A DNA stretch of 64,000 bases from Phytoactinopolyspora alkaliphila (GTDB lineage Bacteria > Actinomycetota > Actinomycetes > Jiangellales > Jiangellaceae). The position numbers and the translations under genes were made by a program. The stretch covers positions 296,707-360,706 of the forward strand of contig NZ_JAAGOB010000006.1 of assembly GCF_010550695.1 (NCBI RefSeq), written 5' to 3'. The notes beneath the pieces are model-generated. The model was not told where the DNA came from. It was given only the letters and a program-made list of their open reading frames with translations, and ran no database searches. Shown in pieces: positions 17,796-26,484 of this stretch (positions are counted from its first letter, which is position 1; every line of letters starts with the position of its first letter).

Positions 17796-18100
17796 TTCAG
17801 ATCGGCGCGGATCGCGTTGGCGACGCCCTCGGGGACTTCGGCGTCGAACTCGCCCTTGCGCGTCTCGACGTCACTGACCAGATCGTTCAGTGCCGTGCGG
17901 ACCGGATCGGCGTTGGGCGAGAGGTAGTCGTCATGGATCTCACGCGCCTTGCGTCCCGTCCAGGCAGGCCCCTCGCCGATGGAGTCGGTAGGCGCGTCCA
18001 TGTTCGGCGTGTCCTCCACCGCGTTCTCGGTACGCCTGATCAGGCTGTCCATGGCCGCCAGATACGGGTTGGGGACCATACGTTCTTCTTCGTCGCACAT
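17786..18100 (-). CDS. Small WXG-like helical protein, convergent with the EssC-like gene
   Basis: A 104-residue protein with no signal peptide or membrane helix. ATG 18100 is chosen because AGGAG ends five bases upstream; a GTG two codons earlier overlaps that RBS. It contains GPAWTGRKAREIHDDY (W-T-G at mid-length) between two helical segments, so size and layout resemble a WXG100 hairpin. Its 3' end overlaps the EssC-like gene by 10 bases in convergent orientation. A plausible role is cargo or chaperone of the adjacent secretion ATPase. Product not recognised with certainty. Confidence 0.65.
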   Translation of the reverse strand: MCDEEERMVPNPYLAAMDSLIRRTENAVEDTPNMDAPTDSIGEGPAWTGRKAREIHDDYLSPNADPVRTALNDLVSDVETRKGEFDAEVPEGVANAIRADLNYR

Positions 18101-18202
18101 CTGCACTCCTCGGCTGGACCGCCTCGATCCTAGACCACGTCGTGCGACAGGCCGGAAATCCGGTGGCCGAGCTGTCCGGCACCGCGCACTAGACTCCGGG
18201 TC

Positions 18203-19477
18203 ATGTTGCGTCGACTCACCGCGGGCGCCCTCGTGCTCGCGGTAGCTGCCCTGCCAGCCTGCACCTCCGAGGACGGGGACGATTCCGGGCGGTTCCCGGT
18301 GAGTCTGCTGGCCGGCGGCGGCCAGGAGGAGCCTAGTGAGAGCCCCGTGGCCGGGGAGGACGCCCTGTTCTCCGGGCCGCTGACGTCTCTCGCGGCGGGA
18401 ACTGACGGGACGGTCTACGCCGTGCTGGACGCGACCTCCATCGTGCGCGTGGATGAGTCCGGCGGCGTGTCGGCCTGGTCGCCGGCACTGCCTGACGGCG
18501 CCACGGAGATCGTCGACCTCGCCCCCGCGCCGGACGGCACGGTGTACATGTTGCTCCGGGGCACGCCGAACGAGCCGTTGGGTTGGTCCACCGTGTATCG
18601 GTGGGACGGGACCGGAGACGTGGAACCTGCCTTCGGGGTGGACGCGCCCGACGGCACCGACCGGATGCCGGCGTCACCCGACGGCACCGATGCGGCCGAC
18701 GCCGCGCTTGGCCGGATCAGCGACATCGCCGTCGACGGCACTGGGCGAGTCCTCTTCGTCGAGGAGATCGCCGGGGCCGGGTATGAGGTCGCCAACCTGG
18801 TCCGGGTGGTTGAGGACGGGGCGCTGCGGACCGTCGCGGGCAAGCCACCCGAGGACGCCGATCAGATCACCGACGGCGTGGTCCATGGTTCGGCGTTTCC
18901 CGACGACGGCGCCGCGGCCACCGACGTCCCGATTCTCGGACCTGTGCTCGTGGGCGCGGGAGAGGACGAAGTCGTCGTGCAGATGACCCGCAGCGTCCTG
19001 GCGGTGGAGGAGGACGGCACGCTCCGTCCGGTCCTAGGCGCACCGGACGGCACGCCCACCGTGCCCAGAATCTCCGCCGACGGCCCGCTGACCGATCCGC
19101 TCAGCCCGCTCGCCGTCGAGTACGGGTCCAACCTGCGGCACCTGGGGAGCCCGTCCGTCTCCAGCGACGGTGGGGTGCTGGCGACCACGTTCGGCGGCTT
19201 GCCCAGCGAGGACGAGACCGCGGAACGTCATCGCTGGGACGTCGTGGACGGCAGCGACCGCGCGCAGGCCATCGCCGACGCCGCGGCCGGCGGCGAGGAC
19301 GAGGACCTCGCGGGCGTGTATGTGGCGCCCGACGGCCAGGTGGTCACGGCCAGCCTGTTCGGAAACGCCACCACGCTCCTGGGCAACGGGACCGTGGTGG
19401 TGGCGGCGCAGGACCCAGAATCGGGCGAGTCGATCCTGGTGACCTTCGCCGCCACCGTCAGGGAATCCGAGGGCTGA
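18203..19477 (+). CDS. Secreted lipoprotein with repeat (propeller-like) domain
   Basis: A 424-residue protein with a signal peptide and lipobox (LAVAALPAC, acylated Cys near residue 23), so it should be anchored outside the membrane. The mature part has repeated short beta blocks such as LAAGTDGTVYAVLD, LAPAPDGTVYMLL and IAVDGTGRVLFVEE, suggesting NHL-like propeller blades. It stands between the EssC-like gene and the minus-strand helical proteins, so it may be an envelope part of the type VII locus. A TAGACT -10-like box lies 13 bases upstream. Function not known. Confidence 0.72.
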   Translation: MLRRLTAGALVLAVAALPACTSEDGDDSGRFPVSLLAGGGQEEPSESPVAGEDALFSGPLTSLAAGTDGTVYAVLDATSIVRVDESGGVSAWSPALPDGATEIVDLAPAPDGTVYMLLRGTPNEPLGWSTVYRWDGTGDVEPAFGVDAPDGTDRMPASPDGTDAADAALGRISDIAVDGTGRVLFVEEIAGAGYEVANLVRVVEDGALRTVAGKPPEDADQITDGVVHGSAFPDDGAAATDVPILGPVLVGAGEDEVVVQMTRSVLAVEEDGTLRPVLGAPDGTPTVPRISADGPLTDPLSPLAVEYGSNLRHLGSPSVSSDGGVLATTFGGLPSEDETAERHRWDVVDGSDRAQAIADAAAGGEDEDLAGVYVAPDGQVVTASLFGNATTLLGNGTVVVAAQDPESGESILVTFAATVRESEG

Positions 19478-19498
19478 GCCCCCTCGGACGGGTTCTCG

Positions 19499-21406
19499 TT
19501 AGTCCGGCCCGTTCTCGTCCCGGAAGAACCCGTTGGTGGCTTGCTGCACGGCGGGATCCTGAAGCCAGGCATTGTACGCAGCGAGCGCGTCGGGGTCGCT
19601 CACGATCTCCTCGAACGGCAGCAGCCGCCCATTGCTGTCGGTGAACGTCCCGCCGTAGTGCCTTTCGTAGAAGGCCGGGTCGCCGTCCCACGTCACCGTG
19701 CCGTCGTCGTACGGCTCGATGTCCGGGTTGTTGTAAGGCAACTCGTTCTGTTCCAGGCGCTGGTTGGCATAATCCCGCCAGCGCCGGTGGTAGCCGAAGA
19801 CGCTGGTCTCGAGCTCCTGGGCTTGCTCCTCGGTGAGGTCGTCCATCCAACCCTTGACCAGGTCGCCGAGGATCTGCTGGGCCATCTCCTTGGGCTTGCC
19901 GGCGATGTCTTCCGCCGCGCCCTTGGGGTCGAAGCCGGCGCCGATGAGCCAATCGATGATGCCGTCCCGGAACTCCTTGGCATCCTCGGCACTGGCCCCA
20001 CGCTCGTCCAGGACCTGGTTCCAGTTGGCGAGGAACATTTTCGAGAGCTGCCCGGCGACGTGACCATCCCACCCGCTGGCCGCGTGGTCGCCACCGCGGC
20101 CGTTCCGGATGTCCTGCACCTGGTTGTGGAACAGCTCGAAGGTGCGTGCGGCGCCCTCTTCCGAACGCATCCCCTCGGTGATGAACTCGTCCCAAATGCC
20201 GGGGTCGATCCCGTTGATGGGAATAGGCGTGCCGTCCGGCAGCTGCGGGACCCCGGCCGGCGCGGAGAACGCGTACATGAACTCGTCCCAGTACTGCTCG
20301 GTGATATCGACGAAGACGGCGCGCATCTCGTCGGTGAACGGGAACGGCTCCTCGAGCGATCCGACGTTCACGATCCACGTGGCGGCGTTCTGTTCGGCGA
20401 GGTTGGCCTGGCCGTCGTCGTAGAGGCGCAGACGTTCATAGATCGAGTGGGCGTCGATGGTACCGGCCTTGACGAACGCGGCCCACGCCTCGTTCCACTC
20501 CTGGGTACTGGTGACGGGCCCGATCACCTGAGCCTGTTCCCACACCTCGTCAGGGTGCTTATGCATGTACTCGGCGGCCGCCCGCGGATTCTTCGCCAGC
20601 GCGTTGATGACTCCCGGCCAGTCGCCCACCTTGCCGATGTCCTCGTACTCGCCGTGCAGTGCCGCCTCGGCGAAGGCCACGACCGACTCGTGATTCCAGT
20701 GCCCGCCCTGGTTCATCAGGTGGGCCATGCTGTCGACCAGGACAATGCCCTCCGGGTGCAGGCCCATGTCCCGAAGGGCGGTGTTCATCTCCGAGATGAA
20801 CTCGACGTCGTAGTCGATCCGGAAGCTGGCAGTGGAGAATACGGTGGTCAACGCCCGTGTGGCGGCTTCGTCCGGCCCGTCCCCGGAGGACTCGCCCTTG
20901 TAGGGCTCCATGAGCAGGAATCCCCGCGCGGCGGGATCCAGGCCGTTGACGAACGCCTCGGCGAAGTCCGGATCGTGGCCGTACTGGGCGAGCTCGTCCC
21001 AGACTTCCTGCGGGATCTCACCGTTCGCGTCGTTGACCTGATCGGCCAGCTCCCGTCCGGCTTCCTGCGCGTCCTCGACGGAGTCGAAGAGGTCGTTGAG
21101 AATGTCGGTGCCTTCGAAGCTGATGACGCCGTCCCCGGACCAGCCGCCGCTCTGCAGCTCCGCGAGCCTCTGTACGGCCAGACTATGCCGGCGTCGCATG
21201 TCGGGCATGATCGTCTCGAGGTCGGACTTCGCCTCGAGCAGCTTGTTCAGGTTGGCCTTGTCCACACCGAAGTAGGTGAAGTCGGATTCCAGGTGGGAGA
21301 TCCGATCCGTGAGGCCGGTCAGAGTGGCGTCGAGGTCGTCGACGGCGTCGCCCAGGGCGTCGACGTCCATGGAGGTGTATTCGCGGTTCGCGTCCGGGTC
21401 GCCCAT
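19499..21406 (-). CDS. Large helical protein, candidate type VII substrate
   Basis: A 635-residue protein starting at ATG 21406, which has GAGGG about six bases upstream; the longer open frame reads back through ndk and is not used. The N-terminal region (about 1-110) is long and helical (DALGDAVDDLDATLTGL, then SGGWSGDG), like the N-terminus of LXG/WXG-type cargo. The rest is helical repeats with motifs such as NALAKNPRAAAEYM and WLIGAGFDPKGA, somewhat like DUF6571 proteins (not verified). No signal peptide or transmembrane helix is seen. It lies 13 bases after ndk on the same strand. Function unknown; the cargo role is inferred from neighbours. Confidence 0.7.
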   Translation of the reverse strand: MGDPDANREYTSMDVDALGDAVDDLDATLTGLTDRISHLESDFTYFGVDKANLNKLLEAKSDLETIMPDMRRRHSLAVQRLAELQSGGWSGDGVISFEGTDILNDLFDSVEDAQEAGRELADQVNDANGEIPQEVWDELAQYGHDPDFAEAFVNGLDPAARGFLLMEPYKGESSGDGPDEAATRALTTVFSTASFRIDYDVEFISEMNTALRDMGLHPEGIVLVDSMAHLMNQGGHWNHESVVAFAEAALHGEYEDIGKVGDWPGVINALAKNPRAAAEYMHKHPDEVWEQAQVIGPVTSTQEWNEAWAAFVKAGTIDAHSIYERLRLYDDGQANLAEQNAATWIVNVGSLEEPFPFTDEMRAVFVDITEQYWDEFMYAFSAPAGVPQLPDGTPIPINGIDPGIWDEFITEGMRSEEGAARTFELFHNQVQDIRNGRGGDHAASGWDGHVAGQLSKMFLANWNQVLDERGASAEDAKEFRDGIIDWLIGAGFDPKGAAEDIAGKPKEMAQQILGDLVKGWMDDLTEEQAQELETSVFGYHRRWRDYANQRLEQNELPYNNPDIEPYDDGTVTWDGDPAFYERHYGGTFTDSNGRLLPFEEIVSDPDALAAYNAWLQDPAVQQATNGFFRDENGPD

Positions 21407-21419
21407 GTCGATGCCCTCG

Positions 21420-21833
21420 CTAACCGGCCAGAGACGGGAACCACAGCGCCAGCTCGCGCTTCGCGGAATCCGCGGAGTCCGAGGCGTGCACCAGGTTCTC
21501 GCTCTTGGACAGCGACAGGTCGCCGCGGATGGTTCCGGGAGCGGCCGCACGGCTGTCGGTGGCGCCGTTCATCTGGCGGACCACGTCGATGGCTTGGTCA
21601 CCTTCGAGCACGAGTGCGACGAGCGGGCCGGAGGTGACGAAATCCCGCAGACCGGGGTAGAAGGGCTTGCCGACGTGTTCGGCGTAGTGGGCGTCGGACA
21701 GGGAGGCGTCGATGGTGCGCTGGTCCATGGCGACGATGGACAGACCCTTGCGTTCGTAACGGGCCAGGATCTCGCCGACCAGGCCGCGGGACACGGCGTC
21801 GGGCTTGATGAGAACAAGCGTGCGCTCGGACAT
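21420..21833 (-). CDS. ndk: Nucleoside diphosphate kinase
   Basis: A 137-residue NDP kinase that moves the gamma-phosphate from NTPs to NDPs through a phosphohistidine. The active site ENLVHASDS holds catalytic His116. The N-terminus RTLVLIKPDAV and the GATDSRAAAPGTIRGD block are canonical. Length is normal. In actinobacteria ndk usually follows folC and DUF4233. Here it lies on the opposite strand, 18 kb away, between two genes that look like type VII cargo. A separate promoter in 21834-21929 is likely. Confidence 0.97.
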   Translation of the reverse strand: MSERTLVLIKPDAVSRGLVGEILARYERKGLSIVAMDQRTIDASLSDAHYAEHVGKPFYPGLRDFVTSGPLVALVLEGDQAIDVVRQMNGATDSRAAAPGTIRGDLSLSKSENLVHASDSADSAKRELALWFPSLAG

Positions 21834-21929
21834 AGATGCTCCAGATGTTCAGAAGGTCACGTAAGTGATAGCAGGAGCCAAAGCCTAGCCGGTCCGTGCG
21901 CGGTGCGTTCGGTGTGCTGGTGCACCGGG

Positions 21930-23033
21930 TCACGCCGTGGCCGGCGCCCCGCTCGCAGGCGCGAACTGCCGCCACCGGTCGTCGAAGTCCCCGCCCGGCG
22001 CGAGCTCTCCGGTACCGCGGGCGGCGGTACGGACGGCGGCACGAACCAGGCTTTCCAGCTCATCCACGCGGGCCGGATCGATGTCGTCCCGGGCACGCGC
22101 GGCCTCGATGACCGCGGTCACATCGGCCGGATCCGCCTCGCCGGTGAACTGGTGCGTGAAATAGGGGTCATGCTGGTTGCCGGTGAGCTTGGCGACCAGT
22201 CGCTCCACCTGGTCCGGCTGCGTGGTCAACAGGCTCACCAGCTCCCGGCCGTGCTCGGTGGAGACATGCGGCGGATGGTCGGGGACGTGGTGCTCGAAGT
22301 ACGTCACCGGAGGGCGCGCATGTGGCAAGCCGCGGTCCGGCTGAGTGCGCAAAGTGTCGTCCTCCAGGGCCTGGGCCAGTGCCAGCCTGCGCCGCAGGCC
22401 GGGAAGCTCGTCCTCGATCCATGCCACCACCTGCGGCAGCCGGTCAGCGTCGGGGTAGGCGGTCTCCAGCAGATCGACGTCGAGCAGGATCTTGCGGAAC
22501 TCGGCCTGATACTCCGGGATCTGGTCCCGCGCCCGTTCCATCGCCGCGATCAGCGTGGTCATCGCCTGAATGTCCATGGAGACGCGACGGTCACCCGTGC
22601 CCCCGTCGCCGTCCGTCCCGCCGCCGGTGTCGTCACCCGTGTCGTCACCCGTGCGATGCTCGTCCGGCTGCGTCCACATCTGGTTGTCCGACGGGTCGTT
22701 TTCCGACGGCTCGTTGTCCGACGGCTCATCGGTGGAGTCCTCGGAGTCGGTCAAGTCCTCGGAGCCTTCGGAATCCGCCGAGTCGGAATCCTCCGAATCC
22801 CCCGAGTCGTCGGAATCCTCGGGGTCGAGGGCGCCGCCGCCGCGGCCCGAGTTCCCGTAGCCGGTGTAGTCACTGCCGCCTCCGTCTCCGCCGCCACCGT
22901 AGTAGTCCGACGTCGAGGCGTATGACGACGAGTCGGCGACGTCGGCGACGTCGTCGATGGGGGTTTTCTCGAGCCCGCCCAGCACTTTGCCCGCGGACTC
23001 GCCATCGATGTCGCCTTGGATCTTCCCAGCCAT
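21930..23033 (-). CDS. Hypothetical protein with acidic low-complexity N-terminus, type VII locus
   Basis: A 367-residue protein. Residues 1-35 are polar. Then come a Gly/Tyr/Ser-rich stretch and a long Asp/Ser/Glu repeat region (about 70-135), surely disordered. From about 150 there is a helical domain (MTTLIAAMERARDQIPEYQ, later VVAWIEDELPGLRRRLALA). Helical hairpins like this are common in type VII cargo or partners. No signal or membrane helix. Its ATG overlaps the stop of the upstream 151-residue gene (ATGA), so the two are co-translated. Function unknown. Confidence 0.72.
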   Translation of the reverse strand: MAGKIQGDIDGESAGKVLGGLEKTPIDDVADVADSSSYASTSDYYGGGGDGGGSDYTGYGNSGRGGGALDPEDSDDSGDSEDSDSADSEGSEDLTDSEDSTDEPSDNEPSENDPSDNQMWTQPDEHRTGDDTGDDTGGGTDGDGGTGDRRVSMDIQAMTTLIAAMERARDQIPEYQAEFRKILLDVDLLETAYPDADRLPQVVAWIEDELPGLRRRLALAQALEDDTLRTQPDRGLPHARPPVTYFEHHVPDHPPHVSTEHGRELVSLLTTQPDQVERLVAKLTGNQHDPYFTHQFTGEADPADVTAVIEAARARDDIDPARVDELESLVRAAVRTAARGTGELAPGGDFDDRWRQFAPASGAPATA

Positions 23034-23488
23034 CAGGAACCGACCTCCGGTTGCGGCATGAAGACGCCCGGCTGAAGTGGATCACCGGTCTCCAGGCGCT
23101 GATCGAGGGCGTGCTCGATCACCCGGACTGGGTGCGCTCCGGCGGAGGTGGCCATCCGGGCATGCTCCTCCAGCGCGAGGGAGAACTCGTCCGCTCGCCG
23201 GCTCACCCATGCGCCGTCGAGCATGGCCTGGACCGCCGGCTGGAGGATGGTGGCACAGTCTTCCGCGACGAGTTTGGCGCGCTCCAGGGCCAGCTCGAGC
23301 TCTTCCCGGCTGACCTGGCTGTCCTGCGGCGGCTCGGGCGGAGTGGGCGGATCGAGGACGATCGGCGGTTCGAGCTCCGGCACATGCAGGTCGAGTTCTG
23401 GTGGAGACCACTCCACGACGCCCGGCTGGACCCGAAGGCCGTCGTACCCTCCGCCGGCTGAGTCCGGGACATCCGGCTGGGACACCAT
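23033..23488 (-). CDS. WXG-like helical protein, first gene of the minus-strand operon
   Basis: A 151-residue protein starting at ATG 23488, with GAGAGG seven bases upstream. The frame stays open further upstream but only across the radical SAM gene. A proline-rich N-terminal third leads into two helices joined by MLDGAWVSRRADEF, a W-V-S turn much like the WXG turn. Size and hairpin fit a WXG100-type or EspC-like partner. It overlaps the 367-residue gene by ATGA. A good divergent promoter precedes it. Confidence 0.68.
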   Translation of the reverse strand: MVSQPDVPDSAGGGYDGLRVQPGVVEWSPPELDLHVPELEPPIVLDPPTPPEPPQDSQVSREELELALERAKLVAEDCATILQPAVQAMLDGAWVSRRADEFSLALEEHARMATSAGAHPVRVIEHALDQRLETGDPLQPGVFMPQPEVGS

Positions 23489-23529
23489 ACTGTCCTCTCT
23501 CGCGGTTCCTGACCGTACGGATACCACGT

Positions 23530-23557
23530 AGCGTACATTTTCGTTCGTCTCGGGCAA
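23530..23557 (-). promoter_or_regulatory. Promoter of the minus-strand type VII operon
   Basis: On the minus strand, TTGCCC (23557-23552) and TACGCT (23535-23530) are 16 bases apart, about 40 bases before ATG 23488. It overlaps the oppositely directed promoter of the radical SAM gene, so the two may interfere. Confidence 0.5.
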
Positions 23558-23558
23558 G

Positions 23559-23586
23559 TTGGTGGCCTGCCTGCCCGCGGTAGACT
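23559..23586 (+). promoter_or_regulatory. Promoter of the radical SAM gene
   Basis: TTGGTG (23559-23564), a 16-base spacer and TAGACT (23581-23586), about 40 bases before ATG 23627. It is back to back with the minus-strand promoter. Confidence 0.45.
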
Positions 23587-23626
23587 CGAGCGCTGTTTCC
23601 CCAGATCGTCTGGAGCCCCCATCATC

Positions 23627-25549
23627 ATGTCGGTCGAGTCGTTGTTCCCGCGCCTGGAGCCGCTGCTGTCCCGGGTCGGCAAGCCGATCCAGTACGTCGG
23701 AGGCGAGCTGAACGCTGTGGTCAAGCCTTGGGACGAGGCCCAGGTCCGGTGGGCGCTGATGTACCCCGACGCCTATGAGGTCGGTGTCCCCAACCAAGGC
23801 GTCCAGATCCTCTACGAGGTGCTCAACGAACGCGAAGGCGTCCTTGCCGAGCGGACCTATTCGGTGTGGCCTGATCTCGAAGCGCTGATGCGGGAGCACC
23901 GGATCGGGCAGTTCACCGTCGACTCGCACCGGCCGGTGGCCGCATTCGACCTGCTGGGCGTCTCGTTCGCCACCGAGCTCGGGTACACCAACATGCTCAC
24001 CGCCCTGGACCTGGCCGGGATTCCGCTCGACGCGGTGGATAGGAACGAGACACACCCGGTCGTCGTCGCCGGCGGTCACGCTGCGTTCAACCCGGAGCCC
24101 ATCGCGGACTTCGTCGACGCCGCCGTGCTGGGGGACGGCGAGGAAGTGGTCCTGGCCATCACCGAGGTGGTCCGCGAGTGGAAGGCCGAGGGGTGTCCTG
24201 GCGGGCGGGACGAGCTGCTGCTTCGCCTGGCGAGCAGCGGCGGCGTCTACGTCCCGAAGTTCTACGACGTCGAGTACCGCCCGGACGGGACCATCGACCG
24301 GGTCACGCCCAACCGGCCGGGCGTGCCACCGCGCGTGCACAAGCACACCGTCATGGACCTCGACCAGTGGCCGTATCCGAAGAAGCCGCTGGTTCCTCTG
24401 GCCGAGACGGTGCACGAGCGGTACAGCGTCGAGATCTTTCGCGGCTGCACCCGCGGCTGCCGATTCTGCCAGGCTGGCATGATCACCCGCCCGGTCCGCG
24501 AGCGGTCCATCACCACCATCGGCGACATGGTGAAGACCGGGGTGGAGAACTCCGGATTCGAAGAGGTCGGCCTCCTATCGCTCTCCAGCGCCGACCACTC
24601 CGAGATCGGTGAGGTCGCCAAGGACCTCGCCGACCGCTACGAAGGCACCAACACCTCGTTGTCGTTGCCGTCCACCCGGGTCGACGCGTTCAACGTGACG
24701 CTGGCCAACGAGCTGTCCCGCAACGGCCGCCGCTCCGGGCTGACCTTCGCCCCGGAGGGCGGGACCGAGCGGATGCGCAAGGTCATCAACAAGATGGTGA
24801 GCGAGGACGACCTCATCCAGACGGTCGCCACGGCTTACGGCAACGGATGGCGGCAGGTGAAGCTGTACTTCATGTGCGGGCTGCCCACCGAGACCGACGA
24901 CGACGTCCTCGCCATCGCCGATCTCGCCAAGCGGGTGATCGCCAAGGGCCGGGAGGTGTCCGGCCGCCGTGACATCCGGTGCACCGTCTCCATCGGCGGT
25001 TTCGTCCCCAAGCCGCACACGCCGTTCCAATGGGCCGCCCAATGCGACCACGAGGTCGTCGACGCCCGGCTGCGCAAGCTCCGGGATGCGATCCGCTCCG
25101 ACCGTGCCTACAACAAGGCGATCGGGCTGCGCTACCACGAGGGCAAGCCGAGCATGGTGGAAGGGCTGCTCTCCCGCGGTGACCGGAGGGTCGGCCGGGT
25201 CGTCAGGGCCGTCTGGGAGGAGGGCGGCCGATTCGACGGATGGAGCGAACACTTCTCCTACGAGCAGTGGACGGAATGCGCGCGGCGCGCTCTCGCCGGG
25301 GAGCCGGTGGATCTTGCCTGGTACACCACACGCGAGCGGGAGCGTGACGAGGTGCTGCCGTGGGACCACCTCGACTCCGGGCTCGACCGGGAGTGGCTCT
25401 GGGAGGACTGGCAGGACGCTCTGGACGAGATCGAGGTCGACGACTGCCGCTGGACGCCGTGCTTCGACTGCGGGGTGTGCCCGCAGATGGGAACCGAGAT
25501 CCAGACCGGTCCCACCGGCCAGCGGCTCTTGCCCCTGTCTGTCGTCTAG
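23627..25549 (+). CDS. B12-binding radical SAM protein (TIGR03960-like)
   Basis: A 640-residue protein. The N-terminal third is a B12-binding-like Rossmann domain (YPDAYEVGVPNQGVQILYE). The radical SAM [4Fe-4S] motif is C274xxxC278xxC281 in FRGCTRGCRFCQAGM. The C-terminus has an extra cysteine group (DCRWTPCFDCGVCPQ), typical of this family. In actinobacteria it is normally followed by a DUF2344 (TIGR03936) partner and then rne. Here the next gene is on the other strand and no DUF2344 gene is seen. The substrate is unknown; links to tRNA/rRNA modification have been suggested for relatives. Confidence 0.9.
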   Translation: MSVESLFPRLEPLLSRVGKPIQYVGGELNAVVKPWDEAQVRWALMYPDAYEVGVPNQGVQILYEVLNEREGVLAERTYSVWPDLEALMREHRIGQFTVDSHRPVAAFDLLGVSFATELGYTNMLTALDLAGIPLDAVDRNETHPVVVAGGHAAFNPEPIADFVDAAVLGDGEEVVLAITEVVREWKAEGCPGGRDELLLRLASSGGVYVPKFYDVEYRPDGTIDRVTPNRPGVPPRVHKHTVMDLDQWPYPKKPLVPLAETVHERYSVEIFRGCTRGCRFCQAGMITRPVRERSITTIGDMVKTGVENSGFEEVGLLSLSSADHSEIGEVAKDLADRYEGTNTSLSLPSTRVDAFNVTLANELSRNGRRSGLTFAPEGGTERMRKVINKMVSEDDLIQTVATAYGNGWRQVKLYFMCGLPTETDDDVLAIADLAKRVIAKGREVSGRRDIRCTVSIGGFVPKPHTPFQWAAQCDHEVVDARLRKLRDAIRSDRAYNKAIGLRYHEGKPSMVEGLLSRGDRRVGRVVRAVWEEGGRFDGWSEHFSYEQWTECARRALAGEPVDLAWYTTRERERDEVLPWDHLDSGLDREWLWEDWQDALDEIEVDDCRWTPCFDCGVCPQMGTEIQTGPTGQRLLPLSVV

Positions 25550-26484
25550 TCGGGGAGCGGGAAGCGTGCGGCGTCGGCCTGGGCGAGGTCGAGCAGGAAG
25601 GCGCGCTCGCGCTCGTCGTCCCAATCGTCGGATTCGACGAGCGTCCACACGCTCTCCTCGCTGAGCACGTACTCCACGACCGTCGGCCAGAGTTCTCGCT
25701 CGAGTGGTGTGAGCTGGACGTGGCGCTGGTAGGAGGTGGTGAAGATCGTCCATTCGCGCACGTCGAACGTGCGGCTCGGCGCGCCCGGATGCTCGGAGTG
25801 GAACTGCAGTGCGGCGAACGCGAGATCGAACAGGCGGGGACCGTGGTCGGCGTTGTCGGGGTCGACCAGGACGGGGCCCTCGGCTGTGTAGATCAGGTTG
25901 TTCGCCTTGTAGTCGGTGACGATGGTGCACTCGGGCAGGCCGGCGTCACGAACCCGGGGAAGGATGGCCGCGGGGAATCTCGCCACCAGCTCGGACAACG
26001 CCTGCGCCGTCGCTGCCGACCACGGGCCCACCGTGGCGGCCAGGCCGTCCTGGTCTTCGGCAACCGACTCCTCGTCCGGGTCGGGCCAGGAGAAGGCGGG
26101 CGCGCGTGTGCGCGTCGCTGTGGCGTGCAGCCGCCCAAGGAGCTCGCCGGCGCCAGCGATGTGCTCATCGCTCCCGCTGTAGACGTCGCCTTCGATGAAC
26201 GGATAGGCGACCCAGATGTGCTCGCCAATGGCGGCGGGATTCTCCGCGCGTGTTTCGACGGCTCGCACCACGGGAACGCCGGAGTCTGCTGCCTCGGCGG
26301 TCAAATGCGCGATCGCCGCTGCGTGCTCCGGCTTTCCGCGGGTGCGCTTGATCACCACACGATCCGTCCCCACGCGGCAGGGAAACACAGGTGAATAAGG
26401 GTAGACAGACTGCTCAGGAATATCGGTGGCGCCGAAATGCGCGAAGACTTCGTGGTGGGGTGCTGCCGGTTCAGGCGTGGTCAT
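25546..26484 (-). CDS. Aminoglycoside phosphotransferase (APH) family protein
   Basis: A 312-residue kinase-fold protein. The catalytic loop reads VTDYKANNLIY (Asp, Lys, Asn of the APH pattern, in place of HGDxxxxN), followed by the metal-binding VLVDPDNAD. The N-terminal lobe has VVIKRTRG with a candidate ATP-binding Lys. Many such proteins phosphorylate small molecules other than antibiotics, so no resistance is implied. It is convergent with the radical SAM gene (4-base overlap) and occupies the slot where the DUF2344 gene is expected. Confidence 0.78.
   Translation of the reverse strand: MTTPEPAAPHHEVFAHFGATDIPEQSVYPYSPVFPCRVGTDRVVIKRTRGKPEHAAAIAHLTAEAADSGVPVVRAVETRAENPAAIGEHIWVAYPFIEGDVYSGSDEHIAGAGELLGRLHATATRTRAPAFSWPDPDEESVAEDQDGLAATVGPWSAATAQALSELVARFPAAILPRVRDAGLPECTIVTDYKANNLIYTAEGPVLVDPDNADHGPRLFDLAFAALQFHSEHPGAPSRTFDVREWTIFTTSYQRHVQLTPLERELWPTVVEYVLSEESVWTLVESDDWDDERERAFLLDLAQADAARFPLPD

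Noticed and set aside
19541..21637. A long plus-strand open frame opposite the 635-residue gene and ndk
   Set aside because: It runs antisense through ndk, which is certain. The minus-strand protein has helical, natural composition and a good RBS.
25546..26484. APH-like gene as an antibiotic-resistance gene
   Set aside because: The catalytic loop differs from known resistance enzymes and the family has many other substrates.
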